Below, piece after piece: positions 1 through 8,835 of a stretch of 64,000 bases of DNA (its first letter is position 1; every line of letters starts with the position of its first letter). Position numbers and translations under genes: made by a program. Where the stretch lies: NCBI RefSeq assembly GCF_008086345.1, contig NZ_CP043006.1:1-64000 (forward strand), in the 5' to 3' direction. Source of the stretch: Chitinophaga sp. XS-30 (GTDB lineage Bacteria; Bacteroidota; Bacteroidia; Chitinophagales; Chitinophagaceae). Below the pieces are notes generated by a model that had not been told where the DNA came from, ran no database searches, and saw nothing but the letters and a program-made list of their open reading frames with translations.

Positions 1-192
1 ACAAATGACCTGTTAATCATGCCCGTACGGTTTAACACTTTTCATTGTAGTGAATTGCAGGCTAAGCGGGTGTTTTAGCCGACAAATACTTGAATAAACA
101 GGAGCCGACATTCTGTAATTGTTCCAAATAAAACAAGGGCAGATTTATTTTTTTTTTCAACATTTTAATCAGATATTCGTCGTCCTGTCAAA

Positions 193-223
193 AAATTCTT
201 CAACTGCCCATATTGAAGAATTT
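193..223. promoter_or_regulatory. Perfect inverted repeat upstream of dnaA
   Basis: Two 11-base arms (193-203 and 213-223, AAATTCTTCAA and its complement) flank a 9-base loop, ending 50 bases before the dnaA start. There is no T-run after it, so it is more likely an operator or the end of an upstream transcript than a strong terminator. A near-consensus DnaA box, TTATAAACA at 243-251 (one mismatch to TTATNCACA), lies between the repeat and the gene, so autoregulation by DnaA is possible. The rest of 1-272 is AT-rich with no gene seen; a replication origin cannot be claimed from one box. Confidence 0.5.
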
Positions 224-272
224 GTATTCGAGAACACCCAAATTATAAACACGATTAATTTTTTTTGATTAA

Positions 273-1706
273 ATGAATAAAACTTGCGAACAAGTTTGGG
301 AGAAGTGTCTGAATATAATCAGGGATATTGTGGAATGGCAACCATTCAAAACATGGTTTGAACCAATAAAACCAGTAAAGCTAGAAAACAATGTTTTAAC
401 GATCCAGGTCCCCAGCCAGTTTTTTTACGAGTACCTGGAAGAACACTATGTCGGACTGTTAGGAAAAACGATCAAGCGCGAATTAGGAAAAGAAGCAAGA
501 CTGGAATATCGGATAGTAGTAGAGAATGGCACCCCCCATCAACATCCTAAAACGGTGAATATGCCTACGCAGTTTACCAAGCCTCAGAAGGATAGTGAAG
601 TAGATTTTCCGTTAACGATACAAAATCCGGTGAAGAACCCTTTCGTCATTCCGGGTATCAAACGCGTGCAGATAGATTCCCAGCTGAACCACAACTACAC
701 CTTTGAATCCTTTATTGAAGGAGATTGCAACCGTGTGGCCCGCAGGGCCGGCAAAACGGTGTCCGACAAACCGGGCGGCACATCCTTCAACCCGCTCGTG
801 ATCTACGGTGGTGTGGGCCTTGGCAAAACCCACCTGGCACAGGCCATCGGCAATGAAGTGAAAAGGCAGAACCCCAACAAGGCCGTGCTTTACGTCAGCG
901 CCGAAAAATTCATCAATCAGTTCATCGATCACTCCAAGAATAATATTATTAACGATTTCATACACTTCTACCAGTTAATAGATGTACTGATCGTTGATGA
1001 TATACAGTTCTTTGCCCGTGCGGAGAAATCGCAGGATGCGTTCTTTGCCATCTTCAACCACATCCATCAGAGCGGCAAACAGCTGATCCTTACATCGGAC
1101 AAACCGCCGAAGGATCTGGACGGCCTCCAGGAACGCCTGCTCAGCCGGTTCCGCTGGGGCCTCAGCGCGGATATGCAGATACCCGACTTTGAGACCCGCA
1201 TGGAAATACTGGAAATGAAGATGCGGAACGACGGCCTCGAAATGCCGAAGGAAGTTGTGAAGTACGTAGCTTACAATATCCAGAGCAATGTAAGAGAACT
1301 GGAAGGTGCACTGATCTCGCTGCTAGCCCAGTCTTCCCTCAACCGCAAAGAGATAGACCTGGAACTGGCCAAGCGCGTGCTGAAATCCTTCGTGAAAACA
1401 TCCTCCAAGGAGATCACGATCGAAAGCATCCAGAAAATGGTCTGCGAATATTTCGATGTGCCGTATGACAAGCTGCTGCAGAAAACCCGCAAGCGCGAGA
1501 TCGTTCAGGCCCGCCAGATCACCATGTACCTGGCCAAGAGCTTTACCAAGAATTCATTAAAGACCATCGGCGAACACTTCGGCGGACGGGACCACACCAC
1601 CGTGATCCACTCCTGCCAGACGGTGAAAGATCTGATGGATACGGACAACAGTTTCCGTGACAGCGTTATAGAGCTGCAACAAAAAGTGCAACTCGCCGCA
1701 ATGTAA
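273..1706 (+). CDS. dnaA: Chromosomal replication initiator protein DnaA
   Basis: DnaA binds DnaA boxes at oriC as an ATP-dependent filament, opens the duplex and helps load the replicative helicase. The 477-residue protein has the usual four-part layout: an N-terminal interaction domain (about 1-85), a variable linker, an AAA+ core with Walker A GGVGLGKT at 179-186 and Walker B LIVDD at 239-243, and a C-terminal DNA-binding domain with the signature GGRDHTTVIH at 437-446. The length is normal for Bacteroidota. The ATG at 273 follows an AT-rich leader without a Shine-Dalgarno sequence, as is usual in this phylum. The gene stands alone and ends before a strong terminator. Identity is certain. 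Confidence 0.98.
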   Translation: MNKTCEQVWEKCLNIIRDIVEWQPFKTWFEPIKPVKLENNVLTIQVPSQFFYEYLEEHYVGLLGKTIKRELGKEARLEYRIVVENGTPHQHPKTVNMPTQFTKPQKDSEVDFPLTIQNPVKNPFVIPGIKRVQIDSQLNHNYTFESFIEGDCNRVARRAGKTVSDKPGGTSFNPLVIYGGVGLGKTHLAQAIGNEVKRQNPNKAVLYVSAEKFINQFIDHSKNNIINDFIHFYQLIDVLIVDDIQFFARAEKSQDAFFAIFNHIHQSGKQLILTSDKPPKDLDGLQERLLSRFRWGLSADMQIPDFETRMEILEMKMRNDGLEMPKEVVKYVAYNIQSNVRELEGALISLLAQSSLNRKEIDLELAKRVLKSFVKTSSKEITIESIQKMVCEYFDVPYDKLLQKTRKREIVQARQITMYLAKSFTKNSLKTIGEHFGGRDHTTVIHSCQTVKDLMDTDNSFRDSVIELQQKVQLAAM

Positions 1707-1749
1707 CAATCCATGTAACCCTATCGCAACTATCCTTGCAAAAATATTT

Positions 1750-1780
1750 GATACCGGGCCAGGCGCCCGGTATCTTTTTT
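1750..1780 (+). terminator. Rho-independent terminator of dnaA
   Basis: A perfect 10-bp GC-rich stem (1750-1759 with 1765-1774, GATACCGGGC and its complement), a 5-base loop and a run of six T at 1775-1780, about 45 bases after the dnaA stop. The stretch from here to 1958 holds no supported gene. Confidence 0.9.
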
Positions 1781-1958
1781 ATATGCAAAACTGTAGTGCC
1801 GGCAGGAATTATGTGCGTGTACACCCTGTTCAGTACCACCGGCAGCGCGGAAAGTGCGGGTGCAAACCGGCTCAGGATCACGGGTAACAACGCGGGCCGG
1901 CGCGGGCATAAACCCTGCTCCGGGTCACATACCGCATCGCCGTTGTGCCGGACACGCA

Positions 1959-2753
1959 TTAAAGCAGCGCATCCAGCTTCGTCTGCCATTGCCGCTCCAT
2001 GGCTTTGACCTCCGCTTCCGGTATGCCATATGTACTGATCCATGCCCATACAACAATATCGGCATCCGGACTGTACCTGTCCAGTATCAGCCGGAACAAG
2101 GCATCGTTCATCCCGGGAATAGTGCCGCAAAAATCCTGCGGAGGATTGAAATAGGCAACGGCGCCTTCGTACCTGTCCCCAAACGGTGTGGTGTAGGCGT
2201 AGCTATCCCCATTCACAGTCAATCCGTTTTCCACCAGTATATTCCATATCTCTTCGTGCGACCTGGCAGACTTGCGTTTGGCAAAGGCCACCAGCCTGTC
2301 TTTCCCCGCATGAAACTCCAGGTAATGTTTCAGGCCCAGGGATTCTGTATCCCATCCGCGGCGCACACCATCATACATCTCGTCCCAGTTGCTGCCACCG
2401 CCGAAGCCGGCATGCACGATCCGCAGCATGGTGCTGCCGCCCCGGGCCTCCAGGAAAAACTCCACCGCCAGTCGGCGTGGCTCGGGCGATACAATGGAAT
2501 GATGCTCCTGCCCATATCCGAGGCGGAGATAATCCAGCTCTTTTTCCTCTTCGATTTCCATGCGCCAGTCCACCTTGTCGCCCCAGGAAAGCTCAACAGC
2601 TTCGCCGGGCTGAATATTGGCGTGCAGCGGGAACCAGCGTTCCATTTCCCGGGCATCCGTAAGCGCTTTCCATACCGCTTCCACCGGAGCGTGGATCTCA
2701 CGGGTAATATCTACTACCCTGCCGGGTGCTTTAGTGATTGGATCGTTTTTCAT
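1959..2753 (-). CDS. SRPBCC (AHSA1-like) domain protein
   Basis: A soluble 264-residue protein of the START/Bet v1-like SRPBCC superfamily, whose members bind hydrophobic ligands in a helix-grip pocket; the ligand here is unknown. The first half (about 8-145) carries the AHSA1-like pattern, with an early segment reading REIHAPVEAVWKALTDA and aromatic-rich strands. The second half (about 150-260) is a less recognisable extension. I place the start at ATG 2751-2753; the frame stays open upstream but would run deep into the preceding gene. It overlaps the end of the ArsR-like regulator by 23 bases, so the two are translationally coupled. ArsR-type regulators paired with AHSA1 proteins are a recurrent arrangement. 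Confidence 0.85.
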   Translation of the reverse strand: MKNDPITKAPGRVVDITREIHAPVEAVWKALTDAREMERWFPLHANIQPGEAVELSWGDKVDWRMEIEEEKELDYLRLGYGQEHHSIVSPEPRRLAVEFFLEARGGSTMLRIVHAGFGGGSNWDEMYDGVRRGWDTESLGLKHYLEFHAGKDRLVAFAKRKSARSHEEIWNILVENGLTVNGDSYAYTTPFGDRYEGAVAYFNPPQDFCGTIPGMNDALFRLILDRYSPDADIVVWAWISTYGIPEAEVKAMERQWQTKLDALL

Positions 2754-3324
2754 GTTGTTGTTTTTTAAGTGTGGGGTGAGAGAATACGTGAAACTGGTAC
2801 GGCCTTGCATGCGGATCATCCGTATGATACCGGGCTGCCAGTTTCGCGATGGTCCTTGACAGTTCTTCCGTGAAGGCATGCAGTTTTTCAGGGTCGGTAA
2901 ACCGTACTTCCGTCTGCAAAGAAAAAGTGGCCAGCTTTTTCTTTGCCTTATGGGCGCCGGTCTGCAATTCCGCTACTTCCTGTATCAACCGGGATGCTGC
3001 GGACACCAGGTAATGGGACGAATATTTGTCCTGTACTTCTTCCGGGTCCACCTGTGCTGTATTCAATACCACGAGGTAAGATTTGGCGCTGGCTCGCATG
3101 ATCCTTTCGGTGCAGTTTCCCTTCCGTCTTTCTTCCACCAGTTCTATCAGTTCATTTTTTTCCAGTTCCCTCAGATGATAATTGAGCTGCTGCCGCGGCA
3201 TATCCAGGATGCGCGAGAGCCCTGCTGCGGAATTGGGTTCCCGGAGATTTTCGAGGATACTCATCCGCAAAGGATGCATCATGGAAGCGGCTACCTGTTT
3301 GTCCCTGATAAATTGTGCTTTCAT
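2731..3324 (-). CDS. ArsR-like winged-helix transcriptional regulator
   Basis: A 197-residue regulator with an N-terminal winged helix: residues about 10-90 contain HPLRMSILENL, an AAGLSRILDMPRQQLNYHLREL recognition region and a wing. The C-terminal half is helical and probably mediates dimerisation or ligand sensing. It likely controls itself and the overlapping SRPBCC gene. Five half-sites of the form CATCTG(A/T)C or its complement lie directly upstream at 3322-3420, the first overlapping its own start codon, which suggests autorepression. The metal-binding cysteines of classical ArsR sensors are not evident, so the inducer is unknown. Confidence 0.85.
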   Translation of the reverse strand: MKAQFIRDKQVAASMMHPLRMSILENLREPNSAAGLSRILDMPRQQLNYHLRELEKNELIELVEERRKGNCTERIMRASAKSYLVVLNTAQVDPEEVQDKYSSHYLVSAASRLIQEVAELQTGAHKAKKKLATFSLQTEVRFTDPEKLHAFTEELSRTIAKLAARYHTDDPHARPYQFHVFSHPTLKKQQHEKRSNH

Positions 3325-3420
3325 CTGTCAATAATTATTCTTTACGGGTCAGATGGAATGGTATTTCATCTGTTCCTATTTATTCTTTACGGGTCAGATG
3401 GAATAATACTTCATCTGACC
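3322..3420 (-). promoter_or_regulatory. Operator-like repeat array upstream of the ArsR-like gene
   Basis: A 25-base segment (3335-3359) is repeated exactly at 3380-3404, 45 bases apart (about four helical turns). Each copy contains GGTCAGATG (3348-3356 and 3392-3400) and is followed by an inverted partner (CATCTGTTCC from 3367; CATCTGACC at 3412-3420). The second pair is a perfect 9-base inverted repeat with an 11-base spacer. A fifth half-site, CATCTGTCA, starts at 3322 on the regulator's start codon. The whole array fits dimer-binding sites for the adjacent winged-helix protein. The remaining bases to 3616 are AT-rich without a gene. Confidence 0.7.
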
Positions 3421-3616
3421 ATATCTCAAAATTACACCGAAAAATTAATTTTTCAAGGAAAAAATATTAATCGGTAAAATCAGCTACAGATTATTGATAT
3501 ACATATAGTGGAAATTAAATTGTTATGATCGGTATTGAAGGAGCTATCGGGGATCAGCATTAATTCACTAAATTGATAGAGTCACAGGACATCAACCAAA
3601 ATCTAAACCCTTTTTT

Positions 3617-4111
3617 ATGGCAACATCTTCCACGCAGGAGGCACAACGGCGGGAAAACCCTATACTTGCCGTTATCACCATCGCCTTTGCGGTGGGCATT
3701 CTGGATGGGCTTGCCGCTATTATCAATTCCTTCGTCCGCTCCGGCGTAAAACCAGAACAGGTATTCCATTTCATTGCCAGTGCGTTGCTGGGTAAAGCTG
3801 CCTATAGTGGTGGCGGAGGTACTGCGCTGCTGGGGCTGGGACTGCATTTTCTGGTGGCGCTGATCTGGAGCGCGCTATTCTTCGCGGCCTATTCGCGCAT
3901 GCGGTGGCTGCAGGGGAACAAATGGCTGACAGGCTTTGGGTACGGGATATTTGTATGGCTGGTGATGACGTTCATTGTGCTGCAGGCAGCGGGATTATTA
4001 CGGCTGCCTCTCGATCCCTGGGGTGCGGTTACGGGCATACTGATCCATATGTTCCTGGTAGGATTGCCCATCGTGATCATGACGCGGCGGTTGAGCAATC
4101 GTCCCGTTTAA
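3617..4111 (+). CDS. Integral membrane protein of unknown function
   Basis: A 164-residue protein with about four hydrophobic segments: roughly 17-38, a glycine-rich loop near 64-69, 70-92, 105-128 and 137-156. It has a soluble N-terminus and a short basic C-terminus (TRRLSNRP). It looks like the small inner-membrane proteins annotated as DUF1440/YagU-like, but no diagnostic motif lets me assign a function. The ATG at 3617 follows a T-rich stretch. The gene converges on, and overlaps by four bases, the dienelactone hydrolase gene on the other strand. Confidence 0.7.
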   Translation: MATSSTQEAQRRENPILAVITIAFAVGILDGLAAIINSFVRSGVKPEQVFHFIASALLGKAAYSGGGGTALLGLGLHFLVALIWSALFFAAYSRMRWLQGNKWLTGFGYGIFVWLVMTFIVLQAAGLLRLPLDPWGAVTGILIHMFLVGLPIVIMTRRLSNRPV

Positions 4112-4965
4112 CCCAGCGTTTCCCCAAAGAGCCGCAAAGTGCGCTCCCAGGCGAGTTTGGCTGCGGCTTCATTATACCTTGCGGCGGAAGTATCGTTATG
4201 GAAAGCATGCTGCGTACCTTCATAGATGTACAGCTCATACTTGATCCCGGCGGCCTTCAGCGCTGCTTCAAAAGCAGGTATGCCGGCGTTTACGCGATCA
4301 TCTTTTTCTCCGTAATGCATCTGCATCGCCGCCTTGATCTTCGGCACATCGGATGCGGCGGGTTGCGTGCCATAGAAAGGCACCGCTGCTTTTAACGCCG
4401 GATGATGCACAGCCATCTGATTGGTCAGTGCGCCGCCCCAGCAAAACCCCACACATCCGGCCTTGCCATTGTATTCGGGCCTGCTCTCCAGGTAATCGAA
4501 AGCATTAAGAAAATTATGCAGGTTCTTCGGAGCTTCCAGCTTGCCGAACATCCCCCGCGCTTCATCTTCATTGGCGGGCGTTCCGCCGAAAGGGGACAAT
4601 GCATCCGGCGCCAATGCCAGGTAACCGGCCTTGGCTACCCTGCGGGTAACGTCCTTGATATGCGGCGTCAGGCCACGGTTCTCATGTATCACCACAACAG
4701 CGCCGCGTTTGCCGGCTTCATCCGGACGAACAAGATAGCCCTTCATGGTGGTGCCTTCGCCGGGATAGGTAATATCCTCTTCCCGCAGGCCTTCCTGCAA
4801 AGGCTGTATGGTAGCCGCGCGGGCGTAGTTGGATTCCAGCATCGGCAATACGGCCATCGCAGCGGCCATGCCACCGGTCAGCCTGATCAATTGCCTGATG
4901 AAATCTTCCCGCTTCAGGGGCTTATGGGTGTACTCGTCGAATAGATTGATGATGCGCTGGTCCAT
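4108..4965 (-). CDS. Dienelactone hydrolase family protein (probably exported)
   Basis: An alpha/beta hydrolase of the dienelactone hydrolase family, 285 residues. The family's catalytic triad is visible: Cys175 in GFCWGG, an Asp at 222-223 in EKDDRV and His253 in TQHAFH, with the supporting HENRG segment near 94-98. Family members hydrolyse dienelactones or other small esters, but the natural substrate cannot be read from the sequence. Before the catalytic domain (from about 60) lies a 50-residue stretch with a hydrophobic, alanine-rich core (about 28-50) ending in an ARA-A-like cleavage site, so export or membrane anchoring is likely. A twin-arginine motif is not clear. Confidence 0.88.
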   Translation of the reverse strand: MDQRIINLFDEYTHKPLKREDFIRQLIRLTGGMAAAMAVLPMLESNYARAATIQPLQEGLREEDITYPGEGTTMKGYLVRPDEAGKRGAVVVIHENRGLTPHIKDVTRRVAKAGYLALAPDALSPFGGTPANEDEARGMFGKLEAPKNLHNFLNAFDYLESRPEYNGKAGCVGFCWGGALTNQMAVHHPALKAAVPFYGTQPAASDVPKIKAAMQMHYGEKDDRVNAGIPAFEAALKAAGIKYELYIYEGTQHAFHNDTSAARYNEAAAKLAWERTLRLFGETLG

Positions 4966-5116
4966 AGGAAACTATTTACAGTAAATTAAGCAATTTTCCC
5001 CTCATGTCACGATGATCGCTCCCATTATTTCCGCCTCCGGTACAACGCACATGGTGATTCGGGAAAGAATACTTAACTTGATATTGTCATCCCAATACAC
5101 CATCAAATGTTCGTAT

Positions 5117-6022
5117 ATGCTGTTGCGTGACAGGCTTTCGCTGGTACAGGTATTCCGTATCACCTGGAAGCTGGATATTTTCATTGTCCTGGTCTGTACA
5201 CTTGCCTACCTGGTAGACACCTACTGGCTGAAAGAACATATATCCATCCCTGCCAGCATCACCGCAGTACTGGGTACCGCGCTGGCGTTCTTCATCGGTT
5301 TCAACAACAACCAGGCCTATGACCGGTGGTGGGAAGCGCGAAAGATCTGGGGCGCCCTGGTGAATGATTCCCGTTCCTGGGCCAGGAACCTCCTCTCTTT
5401 CTGTGACAACAATGCCGCGGGGGAAACAAAGCATATCGCCCGGCGGATGATCTTCCGCCACATCGGCTTCCTCTATGCCCTCAAAGCCAGTCTCCGGCAA
5501 ACGAATGACCGGTATTACGAAGGCTATCTTGGCGGTACGGAAGACGATGCCGTCAGGAACAGCCAGAATATTCCCAATGCCATCCTCAACCTGCAGGCAG
5601 CTGACCTGCAGCTTTTACGAGAGCAACAGGCGATAGACGGGTTCCTGTTTCGCGAACTGAATACCATGCTGGTCAACCACTGCGATAATATGGGGAAGTC
5701 CGAACGCATCCGCAATACTGTATTCCCGCCCAGTTACCTCTTCTTTACAAGGATATTCATCTGGTTCTATGTCATCTTGAATACGCTCATGCTGGCGGAG
5801 GCCATCGGCTTCTGGTCCGTTATCTTTGGCTGGGCGATAGGTTTTGTTTTCCATGTTACCCATATGAACGGCATAAGCCTGATGAACCCCTTCGAGCAAA
5901 ACCCCATGTCCATTCCGCTGGACAGCATTTCCCGGACGGTGGAGATCAACCTGCTTGAAATGCTTGGCCATCAGCCCCTCCCATCCCCCATTGAGCCTAC
6001 CGGGGGACAATACCTGCTGTAA
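5117..6022 (+). CDS. Bestrophin-family anion channel
   Basis: A membrane protein of the bestrophin/UPF0187 family, which form pentameric channels, mostly for chloride in animals and cations or anions in bacteria. The family landmarks are FFIGFNNNQAYDRWWEARKIWGAL (split here as FFIGFNNNQAYDRWW then EARKIWGAL), a central region with NSRSWARNLL-like helices, and a late segment HVTHMNGISLMNPFEQNP that contributes to the pore neck. I chose the ATG at 5117, giving 302 residues that start MLLRDRLSLVQVFRITWK, as bestrophins usually begin just before the first membrane helix. In-frame ATGs also occur at 5012 and 5051. Confidence 0.88.
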   Translation: MLLRDRLSLVQVFRITWKLDIFIVLVCTLAYLVDTYWLKEHISIPASITAVLGTALAFFIGFNNNQAYDRWWEARKIWGALVNDSRSWARNLLSFCDNNAAGETKHIARRMIFRHIGFLYALKASLRQTNDRYYEGYLGGTEDDAVRNSQNIPNAILNLQAADLQLLREQQAIDGFLFRELNTMLVNHCDNMGKSERIRNTVFPPSYLFFTRIFIWFYVILNTLMLAEAIGFWSVIFGWAIGFVFHVTHMNGISLMNPFEQNPMSIPLDSISRTVEINLLEMLGHQPLPSPIEPTGGQYLL

Positions 6023-6097
6023 ATCCGGGAATTGTGAGGAAGGCGGGACGCCGTATCCTGAATCTTCGTTTCAGTCTCCGATACGGATATTTTTCAG

Positions 6098-6105
6098 TAC
6101 ATTTG
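6098..6105 (+). promoter_or_regulatory. Bacteroidota -7 element (TACATTTG)
   Basis: An exact match to the Bacteroidota TAnnTTTG -7 consensus, 64 bases before the AraC-family gene at 6170. No clear TTG -33 element is visible at the expected distance. Confidence 0.5.
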
Positions 6106-6169
6106 AATGCTAGTTAAGAGAAAAGTGTGTGTCCCAAAATCTCTCCTGTATCTATTATAATGTATTTCG

Positions 6170-7183
6170 ATGTCCGGACAAACCAGTAAGCATGCCGACG
6201 AACACCCCCCGGTGATGAAATTTAAAGTACCTCCGGAGATGGAGGTGCTAACACAAAAAACCAGTACACTCCCTAAAGACTATGAGCGATACCGCGTTCC
6301 CGGAGCTGATGTTGAATTTATCAGCGGCCCTTTCGGTTGTTATTTCACGCAGGAGATCCGGCAGAAAGACTGGGTCATCGGCTGGCTGAATTTCGACATC
6401 AGGGAAAGCGTATATCTTTATCCTGTAACCTCAGCGCCTTTTGTGGGCCTCTATTGCGGTCTGCGGGGCAATATCCCATGCGAGCTGCACGGGCGCGAAG
6501 AGATCCTTACCCTGCAGGAAGACAAGTTCGGGTTCTATTATGTACCGGAATACGCGATGAACAAAGCGGATTTCATGCCTTTCCATTATACCGCCGTGTA
6601 CATTTCCTTCACCAGCAGGTTCCTGCAAAAGTTCGGGGCCAGCAATCCGGAATTCACATCGGTGATCGAGAAACAGGTAAAACGGGTCATGGAAGGTGAA
6701 GAGGTGAACATTATCGCCCTGAATTCAGATGCGCATTCCATCATCAAAAAAATGAAGCTCCGCCCGGCAGACGATCCTCACTTTCTCATATTTCAGGACA
6801 TTAAAGTGAATGAATTGCTGCTGCAGTATTTTGAACTGCTCAGAGCGGCACAGCACGTACCCGCCAATATCCAGGCAGCGCTGAACTTCATTGCCGAATA
6901 CTTCGATACGCCGGTTTCCATTGCGGAACTGGCGGAGCAAGCCGGACTGACCGGTGATGAAGATACCTTCAAAAAGCAATTCAAAGCCGTTACCGGCCTG
7001 GCGCCGGACCGGTATCTCAAAAAATTCCGGACAGAAAAAGCAGAGCAGCTGTTGCTGACCACTACCCTGAAGATCGGGGAGATTGCGGTCAAAACCGGGT
7101 TTACCGACAGTGCGCATCTGGCACGGACTTTCCTGGAAAAACATAAAATGACGCCCAAGGCTTTCCGGGCAAAACAGCAGTAA
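6170..7183 (+). CDS. AraC-family transcriptional regulator
   Basis: A 337-residue regulator with a C-terminal AraC double helix-turn-helix (about 240-335). The first HTH reads VSIAELAEQAGLTGDEDTFKKQF. The second contains IGEIAVKTGFTDSAHLARTF and ends with the typical MTPKAFR. The N-terminal 220 residues form a sensing domain that I do not recognise as a cupin or PfpI type; it is rich in aromatic residues and probably binds a small molecule. The gene stands alone, so its target is unknown. It has its own -7 element at 6098. Confidence 0.88.
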   Translation: MSGQTSKHADEHPPVMKFKVPPEMEVLTQKTSTLPKDYERYRVPGADVEFISGPFGCYFTQEIRQKDWVIGWLNFDIRESVYLYPVTSAPFVGLYCGLRGNIPCELHGREEILTLQEDKFGFYYVPEYAMNKADFMPFHYTAVYISFTSRFLQKFGASNPEFTSVIEKQVKRVMEGEEVNIIALNSDAHSIIKKMKLRPADDPHFLIFQDIKVNELLLQYFELLRAAQHVPANIQAALNFIAEYFDTPVSIAELAEQAGLTGDEDTFKKQFKAVTGLAPDRYLKKFRTEKAEQLLLTTTLKIGEIAVKTGFTDSAHLARTFLEKHKMTPKAFRAKQQ

Positions 7184-7406
7184 GTTCCCGGAAGAGCGTT
7201 ATACACCCGGCAAAAAACCATACAATTTTTTGCAGGCAACCGTACAAATCATTCTGATAATTTCTCTATTACTTTGTTTCAGCACGAGCCGGTAACATAC
7301 CAAGGTTATGCTTCTGTCTAACCCGGCTTTATGCTTTCAGATTAACTAGTAGTTTTTTTCCATTTTTAGCTTAAGACACACAAACTGTTTGTTTCTCCAA
7401 CTTAGC
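7184..7406. other. Intergenic region between the AraC gene and the hydrolase remnant
   Basis: No coding frame is supported here. It contains a near-consensus -7 element (TTACTTTG, around 7269-7276), then complementary GC arms AGCCGG (7287-7292) and CCGGCT (7323-7328), then a T-run near 7353. A small non-coding transcript is conceivable, but no known RNA family was recognised. Confidence 0.25.
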
Positions 7407-7979
7407 TCAATACCGCTGTAAAAAGCGGGCAACTGATCCTCTCCAAGCCTTTCTGTAAGCCACCAGGTAATTCACATGGCCGGCTTGCGGAAAGGTCACC
7501 AGTTGCTTTTTTCCTTTCAGGTTGCCATATATCCCGTCAATTTCCGCTCTTGTTACCCTGTCGTCCTGTTCTCCGTAGAAAAGCAATGTGGGGATATCCA
7601 CCGCTTTTGCGTATTCCACAGGGCGGTGCGAGAAGGCTGGAAAGCCGTGCTGTACGCCGCCCCAGAAGATCAGGAACCCCGCCAGCGGAAAACCCGGAAC
7701 GCCAACTGCGTTGAAACGCGCGCAGGCAGCTTTGTACAGTGAACCGAACGGGCATTCCAGCACCAGCGCCCGGGGCCGGATATGGTCATCATGCACCGCC
7801 TTCAGCACGGCCACCGCACCCATCGATGTACCAAATAGCAGGATGTTTCGCTCTCCGGTATTGACGAGGTGCTCGTACACCGTTTTTACGTCCCTGGCCT
7901 CCTTGTAACCGATGGTGGTAGCGTTGCCGCCGGAACGGCAATTTGTAGTATTTATTCGACCGCCTTTTCCATACGGCTT
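7407..7979 (-). pseudogene. Alpha/beta hydrolase, 5'-truncated
   Basis: The C-terminal part of an alpha/beta hydrolase remains: the nucleophile elbow GTSMG, the acidic residue in EQDDRV and the catalytic histidine in AGHVNY are all present. The longest ATG frame (7407-7880, 157 residues) starts only about 16 residues before the nucleophile. Homology-like sequence continues in frame upstream to about 7945 (SGGNATTIGYKEARDV, typical of the strand-4 region), then stops at TAG 7980-7982. The first roughly 100 residues that would form the N-terminal half of the fold, including the oxyanion hole, are missing and are replaced by the aquaporin promoter region. I read this as a decayed gene. Confidence 0.7.
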
Positions 7980-7998
7980 CTAATTCAGATAAAATAAA

Positions 7999-8006
7999 TA
8001 CATTTG
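7999..8006 (+). promoter_or_regulatory. Bacteroidota -7 element for aquaporin (TACATTTG)
   Basis: Exact match to TAnnTTTG. Transcription would begin near 8013, downstream of the first possible in-frame start at 8004, so it supports the ATG at 8070 as the real aquaporin start. Confidence 0.55.
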
Positions 8007-8069
8007 CCCCTGAATAGTACCCCGTTAACCGTTGAGCATAACTACATTCTTATCACTAAAACAACGCAA

Positions 8070-8759
8070 ATGAAAAAAATGATCGCTGAATTCATCGGAA
8101 CATTCTGGCTTGTGCTTGGCGGCTGCGGCAGTGCCGTACTGGCTGCTGCATTTCCGGAAGTAGGGATAGGCCTGGCAGGCGTATCACTGGCATTTGGCCT
8201 GACAGTGCTCACGATCGCCTACTCGCTGGGGCATATCTCCGGTGCGCACCTTAACCCGGCGGTATCTATCGGGTTATGGGCCGGTGGCCGGTTCGATGGC
8301 AAAGATCTGCTACCTTATATTGTAGCGCAGGTCTTGGGCGGGATCGCCGCCGCAGGTGTTCTCTACATCATTGCTACCGGTAACGGAAGTGAAGTAGGCA
8401 GCTTTGCCGCTAACGGGTATGGGGAACATTCACCGGGCGGGTACAGTCTCACTGCCGCACTGGTCACGGAGATCGTGATGACGGCCATGTTCCTGCTGAT
8501 CATACTCGGCGCCACGGACGACCGCGCACCGAAAGGATTTGCCGGCATAGCTATCGGCCTTGCCCTCACCCTGATCCACCTGATCAGCATCCCGGTAACG
8601 AATACTTCGGTGAACCCGGCCAGGAGTACCAGCCAGGCCATCTTTGCGGGAGGCGCCGCCCTCGGACAGCTATGGCTTTTCTGGGTGGCCCCGATCGTTG
8701 GCGCCCTGCTGGCAGGGACGATCTATAAAGGCGTATTTGCTGAAAAGAAACTGGCGTAA
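8070..8759 (+). CDS. aqpZ: Aquaporin Z (water channel)
   Basis: A 229-residue MIP-family channel for water, in the inner membrane. It has six hydrophobic segments, two half-helices carrying the NPA motifs at 62-64 (AHLNPAVS) and 182-184 (SVNPARS), and the selectivity-filter arginine at 185 right after the second NPA. The [13 protein letters not shown] context and short loops are those of the water-specific AqpZ branch rather than of the glycerol facilitators, which carry a D after the second NPA region. The start at ATG 8070 gives the usual length and agrees with the promoter at 7999. The gene is monocistronic and ends before a perfect terminator. Confidence 0.93.
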   Translation: MKKMIAEFIGTFWLVLGGCGSAVLAAAFPEVGIGLAGVSLAFGLTVLTIAYSLGHISGAHLNPAVSIGLWAGGRFDGKDLLPYIVAQVLGGIAAAGVLYIIATGNGSEVGSFAANGYGEHSPGGYSLTAALVTEIVMTAMFLLIILGATDDRAPKGFAGIAIGLALTLIHLISIPVTNTSVNPARSTSQAIFAGGAALGQLWLFWVAPIVGALLAGTIYKGVFAEKKLA

Positions 8760-8783
8760 AAAACGCCGACTGTTATTAAAAAT

Positions 8784-8820
8784 ACGGGCTGGCTAAATGT
8801 ATAGCCAGCCCGTTATGTTT
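8784..8820. terminator. Bidirectional terminator
   Basis: A perfect stem of at least 11 bp (8784-8794 with 8803-8813, ACGGGCTGGCT and its complement), followed by TATGTTTTT on the plus side and preceded by an A-rich stretch that gives a U-run on the minus side. It serves aqpZ and probably the convergent DUF3037 gene. Confidence 0.85.
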
Positions 8821-8835
8821 TTGCCAGGCAAGTCC

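Noticed and set aside
7261-7360. Riboswitch or structured small RNA
   Set aside because: GC arms and a T-run are present but no conserved core of a known riboswitch class was recognised.
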